NCBI GenBank assembly: GCA_035762175.1
Contig: DASTPP010000318.1
Coordinates: 50,543-114,542 of the forward strand
Length of the DNA: 64,000 nucleotides
Origin: DASTPP01 sp035762175
GTDB taxonomy: Bacteria; Myxococcota_A; Polyangia; Polyangiales; Polyangiaceae
Direction: 5' to 3'
Positions 44,198-54,819 of the stretch are shown here, piece by piece. The notes beneath the pieces are model-generated. The model was not told where the DNA came from, did no database searches, and saw only the letters and a list, made by a program, of their open reading frames with translations. How positions within the stretch are numbered: position 1 is the first letter of the stretch; the number at the start of each line of letters is the position of its first letter. The position numbers and the translations under genes were made by a program.

Positions 44198-45958
44198 TCA
44201 CCCCTCTCCCGAGGGAGAGGGGAAGAGAGCCTCTCCCCCGCGCCCTACAGCCAGCTCGCAGTGCGATAAGGGCAGCCGCCAACGAACCCCTTGGGGGGTG
44301 TCGTCGAGCAAGACGCCCCGGCGGCGCAGCTCGTCGCGGATGGCGTCGGCGCGGGCGAAGTCGCGGGCCTTGCGGGCGGCCTGGCGCAGGACGACGAGGC
44401 CTTCGACGACCTCGGCGTCGGTCGCGGGGCGGGCGACGAGGTCGTCGTAGGAGGGCAGGGCGCCGGCGGCGCGGGCGGCGAGGTCGGCGCTGGCGAGGAG
44501 GCCGGCGCGCACGCGGCGGTCGAGCACGTCGAGCACGGCGTCGAAGCCGTCGAAGGCGGCGAGGGCGTGGGCGGCGTCGCCGGGGGCGAGCGGGTCGAGC
44601 ACGTTGAGCCCCGAGACGAGGTCGAAGGCGGCGGCGAGCGCGTTCGGGACGTTCAGGTTGTCGAAGAGCGCCTCGTCGAAGCGGGCGACGGCCCCGCCGA
44701 CGAGCTCGCGCACGCGCGGCGAGGGCTCGCCGGGCCCGGCCACCTCGCGCAGCCGGTCGAAGCGCGACTGCAGGCGCTCGACGCTCGCCTTCGCCTGCTC
44801 GAGCAGGTCGAAGGAGAAGTTCATCGGCTGGTGGTAGGGGTTCGAGACGAGCGCGTAGCGCAGCACGTGCGCCGGCACGCGACCGCCGGCGAAGCCGAGG
44901 CCCTCGAGGCGCTCGGCGACCTCGGGCCGGCCCGAGGCGCGCGGGTCGACGAGGTCGCGCACGGTGAAGAAGGTGCCGTCGCGCTTCGACATCTTCTTGT
45001 TGTCGACGAGCAGGTGCCGCGCGTGCACCCAGTAGCGCGCGAAGGGCGCGAAGGCGTCGCCCCGGGCGGCCTCGTCGGAGGCGGCCCAGCTCTGCGCGAT
45101 CTCGCACTCGTGGTGGGGGAAGACGTTGTCTTCGCCGCCCGTGTGCAGGTCGATGCGCGCGCCGAGCCCCGCCTTCGCCATCGCCGAGCACTCGATGTGC
45201 CAGCCCGGGAAGCCCCGGCCGATGCGGGCGTCGACGCCCTCGGGGGCGAGCTCGCGGAAGCGCCGCCAGTCGGCCTCGGGCCAGCCTTCGGGCGAGTGCG
45301 GATCCCACTGCATGAGGTGCTTGTCGTCGACCTTCCACAGGGCGAAGTCGCGCGGGTCTTTCTTCTCTTCGCGCACGGCGACGCGCGCGCCCGCCTCGAG
45401 CTCGTCGAGCACCTTGCCCGAGAGCTGCCCATACTGGGGAAACTTCGCGACCTCGAAGTAGATCTGCCCGCGCCCGTCGGCGTAGGCGAAGCCGCGCTCG
45501 AGCAAGAGGTCGATGAGCGCGAGCATCTCGGGCACGTGGGCGGTGGCGCGCGGGTGCCGGGCGGGGTCGTCGCCCTCGGCGCCCGCGTAGTTCTTCATGC
45601 GCAGGAGCTTGGCGTCGTCGACGAAGGCCTGCTCGTAGTGGCGGGCGACTTTGTAAGGGTCCCACCCCAATTCGCGGGCGGCCTTGGCGAGCTTGTCTTC
45701 GCCCTCGGCGTCGGCCAGGTGGTCGACCGTCATGTGGCCGACGTCGGTGATGTTCATCACGTGGCGGACGCGGTAGCCGGCGCGCTCGAGCGTGCGCCGC
45801 AGCACGTCGGCCATCAAAAACGAGCGAAAGTTGCCGATGTGGGCGAACGAGTAGACCGTCGGGCCGCAGCTGTAGAGCAGCACCTCGCCCCCGGGGGCGA
45901 GCGGGGCGAAGGTCTCGACGGCTTTCGTGTACGAATTCTTCAGGCGCAAGGTCGGCAT
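44198..45958 (-). CDS. cysS: cysteinyl-tRNA synthetase
   Basis: Class I aminoacyl-tRNA synthetase that charges tRNA(Cys). The zinc-binding CGPTVY (Cys31) and HIGN signature (residue 40) are at the N-terminus; HIECSAM and GGEDNVFPHHECE give the other zinc ligands; KMSKR is at residues 322-326. The normal end DTPQGVRWRL is followed by about 25 extra residues (ending LFPSPSGEG) encoded by an intergenic hairpin repeat, so the original stop has probably been lost. The 586 aa length is somewhat above typical CysRS. TATAAC 19 nt before the ATG is a good -10. Single gene. Confidence 0.96.
   Translation of the reverse strand: MPTLRLKNSYTKAVETFAPLAPGGEVLLYSCGPTVYSFAHIGNFRSFLMADVLRRTLERAGYRVRHVMNITDVGHMTVDHLADAEGEDKLAKAARELGWDPYKVARHYEQAFVDDAKLLRMKNYAGAEGDDPARHPRATAHVPEMLALIDLLLERGFAYADGRGQIYFEVAKFPQYGQLSGKVLDELEAGARVAVREEKKDPRDFALWKVDDKHLMQWDPHSPEGWPEADWRRFRELAPEGVDARIGRGFPGWHIECSAMAKAGLGARIDLHTGGEDNVFPHHECEIAQSWAASDEAARGDAFAPFARYWVHARHLLVDNKKMSKRDGTFFTVRDLVDPRASGRPEVAERLEGLGFAGGRVPAHVLRYALVSNPYHQPMNFSFDLLEQAKASVERLQSRFDRLREVAGPGEPSPRVRELVGGAVARFDEALFDNLNVPNALAAAFDLVSGLNVLDPLAPGDAAHALAAFDGFDAVLDVLDRRVRAGLLASADLAARAAGALPSYDDLVARPATDAEVVEGLVVLRQAARKARDFARADAIRDELRRRGVLLDDTPQGVRWRLPLSHCELAVGRGGEALFPSPSGEG
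44201..44222. terminator. perfect 10-bp hairpin preceded by CTCACCC repeats, between convergent genes
   Basis: CCCCTCTCCC, a 2-nt loop and GGGAGAGGGG follow a run of CTCACCC units. It lies between the haem lipoprotein stop and the cysS 3' end, inside the last codons of cysS. There is no T-run, so intrinsic termination is uncertain; such CTCTCCC hairpins are common intergenic repeats in bacteria. Confidence 0.4.
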
Positions 45959-45977
45959 CGGGGAGGGTAAGGTGAGG

Positions 45978-45983
45978 TTATAG
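45978..45983 (-). promoter_or_regulatory. -10 box TATAAC of cysS
   Basis: On the minus strand TATAAC precedes the cysS ATG by 19 nt, giving a leader of about 12 nt; close to the sigma-70 consensus TATAAT. Confidence 0.45.
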
Positions 45984-46064
45984 CGCCCCGGGGGCCCCCT
46001 GAGCTAGGGTCGGGCCGTGCGCGCTACCGTGACGGCCGACCGCGGCAGCGGGCTCGCGTTCGTG

Positions 46065-46154
46065 CGGCGGCGCGCGCCTTCGCCTCGTTCGGCCCGGCGG
46101 CGCGCGCCTTCGCCGCGTTCGGCCCGGCGGCGCGCGCCCTCGCCGCGCTCGGCG
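46065..46154. repeat. three tandem 30-bp units after the MFS gene
   Basis: Units begin at 46065, 46095 and 46125, built of GGCGGCGCGCGCC plus TCGCC(G/T)CGTTCGGCC. They lie between the MFS stop and the cysS promoter, with no gene. Confidence 0.8.
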
Positions 46155-46165
46155 ACGCGATCGCG

Positions 46166-47473
46166 TTACGCCGGGAAGGGTTGGGAAGCCCCCGGCAAAG
46201 GCGCCCGGGCCTGCCGCGCCGGGTCGTCGCGCCGGAAGGCGACGCTGAACGCGAGGAACACCGCGTAGATCGCGGCCAGGTGGTAGAGCATGGCCGCGCC
46301 GCCGCGGGCGCCAAAGATGGCGCTCGAGGCCGGGGGGCCGGCCAGGATGCCGGCGGCGTAAAAGAGGTTGTAGAGCGCGTTCGAACGCGGCAGATCGCGC
46401 GCGTCGACCGACGCGCCCTGCAGCGCCAGGCTCACCGACGACATGGCCGCGAGCGTCGCGCCGGCGACGAACACGGCGGCGCACATGAGCGGGTAGGCGT
46501 CGAGGTAGACGAAGCCCAAGATCATCGAGCCGCCCACGAGGGCGAGCCCGCGCATCACGCGCAGGTGGCCCGCGCGGTCGCCGAGCCGCCCGACGGCGTT
46601 CGAGCAGAGCAGCATGCCGAGGCAGAAGAGGCCGGGCAGCACGATGGTGCGCTCGCGCGCGACGCCCTTCGACTCGATGAGGTAGAGCGGCAGAAAGAGC
46701 ACCACCGAGGCCTGAAAGTAGCCGTACGCGAAGGTGGCGAAGCACGCGATCTTGATGCGCCACAAGATCTGCCACGCCGAGGCGCCGCTGCCGGCGGCGC
46801 GGGGCCCCGCCCCGGCGCTCGCGTGCCCCCCGCTGCCGGCGGCGCGGGGCCCCGCCCCGGCGCTCGCGTGCCCCTCGCCCCCGGCGGCGCCCTCGCCCTC
46901 GGGGAGCGCGGCCCCCGCCGCCTGGCGCCCGAGGGGCCCGGCATGCAGCGCGGCCACGGCCGCGATCGCGGCGGCGGCGAGGAAGGCCCAGCGCTGCGGG
47001 AGGGAGGCCGCGGCGCGCGCGAGCAGCGGCCCCAGCCCGTAGCCGAGCGCCAGGTAGATGGCGTAGAGGCTGGTCAGGTGGGCCTTGTTCGAAGGGCCCG
47101 CGCGCGACAAGAGCAAGGTCTCGGAGCTCACCCAGATCGCGACCGAGCACGCGCCATCGAGAAAGCGCACGGCGGCGACCTGGGCGTAGCCCTCGGCGAA
47201 GGGGAAGGCGGCGACGCTCAGCGCGTAGCCGGCGAGGGCGCAGGGCAAGACCCGCCCCGGCGAGAGCGCCCGCATCAGCGCCCCGGCCGGCAGGGCGAAG
47301 AGCACGATGCCCGAGGCGAACCAAGCCGCCAGCGTGCCGATGTCTTGCTTGCTGAAGCCGCGGGCGTCGAGGTAGAGCGCGGTGAGCGCCACCGAGATGC
47401 CGCAGCCCAGGCCGAAGAGAAAGGTCGTCCGGAAGAGCCGGCCGACCGCGGGGTCGCTCGTTCCTAGGGTCAC
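46166..47473 (-). CDS. MFS transporter
   Basis: Inner-membrane major facilitator of 435 aa with about 12 hydrophobic helices. The two halves are joined by a central cytoplasmic loop made of two identical 15-residue units (GHASAGAGPRAAGSG-type). TTFLFGLGCGISVALTALYLDARGFSKQDIG opens the first half, and GRLGDRAGHLRVMRG in the second half is the conserved loop 8-9 motif (GRxxDRxGxR/K type). Substrate not readable; efflux or sugar/metabolite carriers both fit. I use the GTG giving MTLGTSDPAVG; the longer frame is Arg/Pro-rich intergenic sequence. TAAGGC lies 10 nt upstream. Confidence 0.88.
   Translation of the reverse strand: MTLGTSDPAVGRLFRTTFLFGLGCGISVALTALYLDARGFSKQDIGTLAAWFASGIVLFALPAGALMRALSPGRVLPCALAGYALSVAAFPFAEGYAQVAAVRFLDGACSVAIWVSSETLLLSRAGPSNKAHLTSLYAIYLALGYGLGPLLARAAASLPQRWAFLAAAAIAAVAALHAGPLGRQAAGAALPEGEGAAGGEGHASAGAGPRAAGSGGHASAGAGPRAAGSGASAWQILWRIKIACFATFAYGYFQASVVLFLPLYLIESKGVARERTIVLPGLFCLGMLLCSNAVGRLGDRAGHLRVMRGLALVGGSMILGFVYLDAYPLMCAAVFVAGATLAAMSSVSLALQGASVDARDLPRSNALYNLFYAAGILAGPPASSAIFGARGGAAMLYHLAAIYAVFLAFSVAFRRDDPARQARAPLPGASQPFPA
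46785..46874 (-). repeat. two 45-bp tandem units in the MFS central loop
   Basis: Copies at 46785-46829 and 46830-46874 are nearly identical and in frame (15 codons each). Confidence 0.82.
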
Positions 47474-47579
47474 GCGGCCCGGGGCCTTAGCACGGGCGCG
47501 CGGGCGCGGGGGCCCGCAGAAAGGCGCGGCGCGGGCGGGGCGCGCGCCGCGGCCCTGGTGTACGCTCGGGCCGGCCCGG

Positions 47580-47948
47580 ATGCTCAAGATCGACGAGACC
47601 ATCACCGAAGGGGGCGAGCTCAGGGCGGTCTACGTGCGCCTCGACGCGGGCGCGCTCGTGCTCGTCGAGGGCGGCGAGGCCCTCGCCCTGCCGGCGGGCG
47701 CGCTCGACGCGGTGATGGCGCGCTACGGCGCGCCGATCGAGGCGTCCGAGCGCCTCGCCGCCGTCGGGGCCCTCGATCTCGGGGGCGGCCGGGCGCTGCG
47801 CCACGTCCGGCACCTCGGCCGCTACGACGTCATCGCGCGCGACTACCTCGTCTACGAGGTCGAGGGCCGAGAGCCCCTCTGCGCGCTCTCCATCTCGGTC
47901 GCGGGCCCGCTCGGCCACCTCGCGCGGGCGGCGGCGCGGCGGCGGTAG
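47580..47948 (+). CDS. small hypothetical protein
   Basis: A 122-aa soluble alpha/beta protein without recognised motif. Segments VYVRLDAGALVLVEGGEALALPAGALDAVMARYG and DLGGGRALRHVRHLGRYDVIARDYLVYEVEG have the strand-helix regularity of a real domain, and third-position GC bias supports coding. The ATG is 13 nt after TACGCT. It is convergent with the kinase gene (32 bp between stops). Confidence 0.6.
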   Translation: MLKIDETITEGGELRAVYVRLDAGALVLVEGGEALALPAGALDAVMARYGAPIEASERLAAVGALDLGGGRALRHVRHLGRYDVIARDYLVYEVEGREPLCALSISVAGPLGHLARAAARRR

Positions 47949-47979
47949 CGGGGGCGGGCGCGGCGGCGCCGGCGGGCCC

Positions 47980-51612
<3,633 letters not shown>

Positions 51613-51763
51613 GGCCGTTTTATGGCATCCGGCCCCCGGGTCCAACCTTGGCACGGCGCGAGGGGCCCCGCCGCGGGGCCGAAGCGGGGTGCCTTGCCGA
51701 GCCGTGCGCGATCGTGACTTCCGGCCCATTGTTCGTCGCGCCCCGCGGCGATAGCCCTGGGCC

Positions 51764-52669
51764 ATGCTGCTACGAACCCGATTCGCCCTGGCCGCGCCGC
51801 CCGCCCTCTTCGCCCTCGCCTGCGCCGCCTGCGCGCCCGCCGAGGCGGGCCCGCCGCGCTCGCCCGCCCCCGACGCCGCCCGCGCGCCCTCGGCGCCCGC
51901 GCCCTCGGCCGCCCCCGCCCCCTCCGAGGCGCTGCGCGCGGCGCTCGAGAACCCGGCGCGCACCGCCGCCGAGCGGGCGCGCGACGCGCACCGCCACCCC
52001 GGCGAGACGCTCGCCTTCTTCGGGCTGCGCGAGGACATGAACGTCGTCGAGATCTACCCCGGCGGCGGCTGGTATACGGCCATCCTCGCGCCGTACCTGC
52101 GCGACAAGGGCTCGCTCACGATCTTCGGCGGCGACCCGAAGGGGCCGCCCGGCACCGAGGGCACGGTGCTCGCCAAGCGCCTCGCCGACCGCTTCGCCTC
52201 CGCCCCCGAGACCTTCGGCAAGGTGCGCGTGCTCGTCGAGCCCCCGAGCGGCGAGGCCGAGTTCGGGCCCGAGGGTTCGGCCGACGCGGTGCTCGTCTTC
52301 CGCGAAATCCACGGCTGGATCGCCGCCGGCGAGACCGGCCGGGCCCTCGCGAAGGTCCGGCGCGTGCTCAAGCCGGGCGGCGTGCTCGGCCTCGAGGCGC
52401 ACCGCGCCGCGCCCGGCGCGCCGAGCGACCCGAAGACGGTCGAGAGAACGGGCTACGTGCCCGAGGCCGAGGTGATCCGGCTCGTCGAGGCCGCGGGCTT
52501 TCGGCTCGCCGGCCGCTCGGAGGTGAACGCCAACCCGCGCGACACCCGCGACCACCCCGAGGGGGTCTGGACGCTGCCGCCGACCTTCGTGCTCAAAGAC
52601 AAGGACCGCGCCAAGTACGAGGCCATCGGCGAGAGCGACCGCATGACGCTCAAGTTCGTGAAGCTCTAA
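51764..52669 (+). CDS. exported class I SAM methyltransferase-like lipoprotein
   Basis: A 301-aa protein whose first 24 residues form a signal peptide with lipobox-like CAAC (Cys20 or Cys23), followed by an Ala/Pro spacer. The rest matches a Rossmann methyltransferase of the COG4798-type predicted group: MNVVEIYPGGGWYTAILAPYL is motif I, SLTIFGGDPKG motif II region, DAVLVFREIHGW motif IV, and RRVLKPGGVLGLEAHRA motif V/VI. SAM is not known to be available outside the cytoplasm, so either the leader is not cleaved or the protein has another role. The ATG is 6 nt after TAGCCC. Divergent from the kinase. Confidence 0.78.
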   Translation: MLLRTRFALAAPPALFALACAACAPAEAGPPRSPAPDAARAPSAPAPSAAPAPSEALRAALENPARTAAERARDAHRHPGETLAFFGLREDMNVVEIYPGGGWYTAILAPYLRDKGSLTIFGGDPKGPPGTEGTVLAKRLADRFASAPETFGKVRVLVEPPSGEAEFGPEGSADAVLVFREIHGWIAAGETGRALAKVRRVLKPGGVLGLEAHRAAPGAPSDPKTVERTGYVPEAEVIRLVEAAGFRLAGRSEVNANPRDTRDHPEGVWTLPPTFVLKDKDRAKYEAIGESDRMTLKFVKL

Positions 52670-52743
52670 GCCCGCGGGCTGCCCTTCGGTCGCACCTTTC
52701 GCGAGCGGCCGCTCTCGGCCGCCGGGGGCGGAGCCCTTCGCGG

Positions 52744-52878
52744 CCGGCCGCTCGGGGCCGCGGGGGCGCCGGGGCCGTTCGGAGCCGCGGAGGCGGCGGG
52801 GCCGTTCGGAGCCGCGGGGGCGCCGGGGTCGTTCGGAGCCGCGGAGGCGGCGGGGCCGTTCGGGCGGCGGAGGGCGGG
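52744..52878. repeat. tandem 27-bp units in a gene-free gap
   Basis: Units of GGGG(C/T)CGTTCGGAGCCGCGG type at 52771, 52798, 52825 and 52852, with a diverged unit at 52744. They sit in the 356-bp gap before the Cys-rich lipoprotein gene; the rest of the gap shows no gene. Confidence 0.82.
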
Positions 52879-53012
52879 CGCCGGGGCTGCCGCGCCGCGG
52901 CGCCGGCGTACGGCATGCCGCCCTCTGACACCCGCGCCCTGCCCGCCGCCCGGGGCCCTCGGGGTACCCTTCAGGCTTTCGCGAATGTTGCGGTGTCGGC
53001 CCGAAAATTGAT

Positions 53013-53018
53013 TACGCT
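53013..53018 (+). promoter_or_regulatory. -10-like hexamer TACGCT
   Basis: TACGCT lies 7 nt before the ATG, in a local A/T-rich patch (AAAATTGATTACGC). TTGCGG at 52988-52993 is a possible -35 with a 19-bp spacer. Confidence 0.4.
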
Positions 53019-53025
53019 ACCGGCC

Positions 53026-54066
53026 ATGATGACGGCCTATCGATTCGCCCTTGTCGGCCTCTGCGCCCTCTTCGCGGGCTGTATCGTCGTCGAAGACGTG
53101 GGCCCCGGGCCCGGTGGCGAGTGCGATCTGAGCGCCAAAGAGTCGCTCACGTTGAACGTCTCCGACGAGCGCGGGGCCGCGGTCTGCGACGCCACGGTCG
53201 TCGTGCGCGACGGGGCCTTCGAGCGTCAGCTCTTCGGGCTCGAGGCGCCCGGCGGCACCTGCTTCTGGCACGGGCTGGCCGAGCGGCCTGGCACCTACGA
53301 GGTCACCGTCGCCAAAGACGGTTACGAGACCGTCATCTACCCCAACGTCGAAGTCGACATGGAGGCCGACGGCTGCCACGTCGACGCCGCGCGGCTCGAC
53401 GTCCGGCTCGTGCCCAAGCCCGGCTCCGGCACCGGCTGCACCAACAACCTCGTCCACTCGTTCGACCTCGACGTGCGCGACGAGCTCGGGCGGCCCGCCT
53501 GCGACGCCACCGTCATCGCGCGCGAGGGCGCCTTTCTCTTCACCTTCGTCGCGACCGAGCTGCGCGACGGCACCTGCTACTGGGAGGGGCCCTCCGAGCG
53601 CCCCGGCCGCTACGAGCTGACGGTCTCGAAGCCCGGCTACCAGACCGAGGTCTTGCGCGACGTCGTCGTGAACATGGATTCGCTCGGCTGCCACGTCGTG
53701 CCCGAGAAGGTCTCGGTGCGGCTCGACCCCGCGGGCGTCGCCTGCGACGACCGGCTCGTCGAGCCCTTCGACCTCGACGTGCGCGACGAGAACTTCAACG
53801 AGGTCTGCGACGCCCAGGCGCTCGTGTTCGAGAAGGGCCTGCAGGTCGCCTCGCTCGTGCCCGAGCGCCTGCCCGACGGCGACTGCGCCTGGCGCGGCGG
53901 CGCCGACCGCCCCGGCCTCTACGATCTTCGGATCATCAAAGACGGCTACCAGCCCGCCGAGCTGCGGGGCATCGAGGTCAGGCTCGACGCGGCGGCCTGC
54001 CACGTCGTGCCCGTCCTGGTCAACGCGCAGCTCGAGCCGCTCATCTTCGTGCCGCCCGCGCCCTGA
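53026..54066 (+). CDS. lipoprotein with three tandem Cys-rich carboxypeptidase-regulatory-like repeats
   Basis: A 346-aa surface lipoprotein, lipobox FAGC (Cys19). The mature protein is three copies of a module of about 105 residues. Each starts with a Cys, then (L/F)(D/N)(L/V)(D/N)V(R/S)DE.....(V/A)CDA, an extended strand, (G/D)(T/D)C.W.G..(E/D)RPG.Y(E/D)L(T/R), KDGY or KPGY, and ends with (G/A)CHV. Four Cys per repeat (CDA, C.W, CHV plus the first) suggests two disulfides each. The PG.Y...(K)xGY pattern is that of CarboxypepD_reg/PEGA-like beta sandwiches. No catalytic residues; a binding or structural role on the cell surface is likely. Monocistronic. Confidence 0.85.
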   Translation: MMTAYRFALVGLCALFAGCIVVEDVGPGPGGECDLSAKESLTLNVSDERGAAVCDATVVVRDGAFERQLFGLEAPGGTCFWHGLAERPGTYEVTVAKDGYETVIYPNVEVDMEADGCHVDAARLDVRLVPKPGSGTGCTNNLVHSFDLDVRDELGRPACDATVIAREGAFLFTFVATELRDGTCYWEGPSERPGRYELTVSKPGYQTEVLRDVVVNMDSLGCHVVPEKVSVRLDPAGVACDDRLVEPFDLDVRDENFNEVCDAQALVFEKGLQVASLVPERLPDGDCAWRGGADRPGLYDLRIIKDGYQPAELRGIEVRLDAAACHVVPVLVNAQLEPLIFVPPAP

Positions 54067-54249
54067 CCCGGGCGGCGGGTGCGCCTGGGCCCGGGGCCCC
54101 GACCGACGGCTACGACGAGCCGATGCGCGCGCAGCTCGCGACCCCGCCCGCGCTCGGCTCCTACGAGTGAACGGGCGGCGCCCACCCCGGGCCGAACCGG
54201 GGTAGCATCGGCGGCCCACCTCCGACCGACCCGAGAGGCGACCACCCCG

Positions 54250-54804
54250 ATGGCCCTGACGCGCGACACCTACTGCTCCTTCTGCGGCACCGCCTACGAG
54301 GCGCCCCTGCGCTACCCCCGCACCTGCGGTGGCTGCAAGACGCAGGTCTGGGCGAACCCCATCCCGGTCTCGGTGGTGCTGCAGCCCGTCGTGCGCGAAG
54401 GGCGCACGGGCCTGCTCGTCGTGCGCCGCGCGATCGAGCCGCGCCGGGGCAAGCTCGCGCTGGTCGGCGGCTTCCTCGAAGAGCACGAGACGTGGGCCGA
54501 GGGCGGCGCGCGCGAGATCCGCGAAGAGGCCGGCGTCGAGGTCGACCCGGCGAAGCTCGAGCCCTTCTGGTTCACCTCGACCGCGCCCCGGCCGAACCGC
54601 GTCCTGCTCTTCTCGGTCGGCGCCCCGCTCGACGCGGGCGCGCTCGGCGCGTACGCGCCGAACGCCGAGGCGTCCGAGCGCGGCCTGGTCTTCGGGCCGG
54701 GCGGGCTCGACGAGGTCTTCGCCTTCCCGCTGCACGTCGAGGCGGCGCGCCGCTTCTTCGCCGCGCGCGGCCTCGGCGGCGAGCACGACTACGCGGTCGT
54801 CTAG
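54250..54804 (+). CDS. NUDIX hydrolase with N-terminal zinc ribbon
   Basis: A 184-aa pyrophosphohydrolase. The N-terminal zinc ribbon has CxxC at Cys9/Cys12 and Cys26/Cys29, like NudC-type NADH/RNA-decapping enzymes. The Nudix box spans residues 74-96 with Gly74, Glu80, Arg88-Glu89, Glu92-Glu93 and Gly95 in the consensus spacing. Substrate not readable; NADH, ADP-ribose or a capped RNA are candidates from the ribbon. The ATG follows ACCCCG with GAGAGG 10-15 nt upstream. It is 15 bp ahead of the GNAT-FAD-oxidase fusion gene and probably co-transcribed. Confidence 0.9.
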   Translation: MALTRDTYCSFCGTAYEAPLRYPRTCGGCKTQVWANPIPVSVVLQPVVREGRTGLLVVRRAIEPRRGKLALVGGFLEEHETWAEGGAREIREEAGVEVDPAKLEPFWFTSTAPRPNRVLLFSVGAPLDAGALGAYAPNAEASERGLVFGPGGLDEVFAFPLHVEAARRFFAARGLGGEHDYAVV

Positions 54805-54819
54805 CCGGGGCCCGCCGCC

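Noticed and set aside
46017..46268. Small gene after cysS with a promoter-like GCTAGGGT and a GTG
   Set aside because: The product is a 10-residue Arg/Ser/Pro repeat from minisatellite DNA with no plausible fold.
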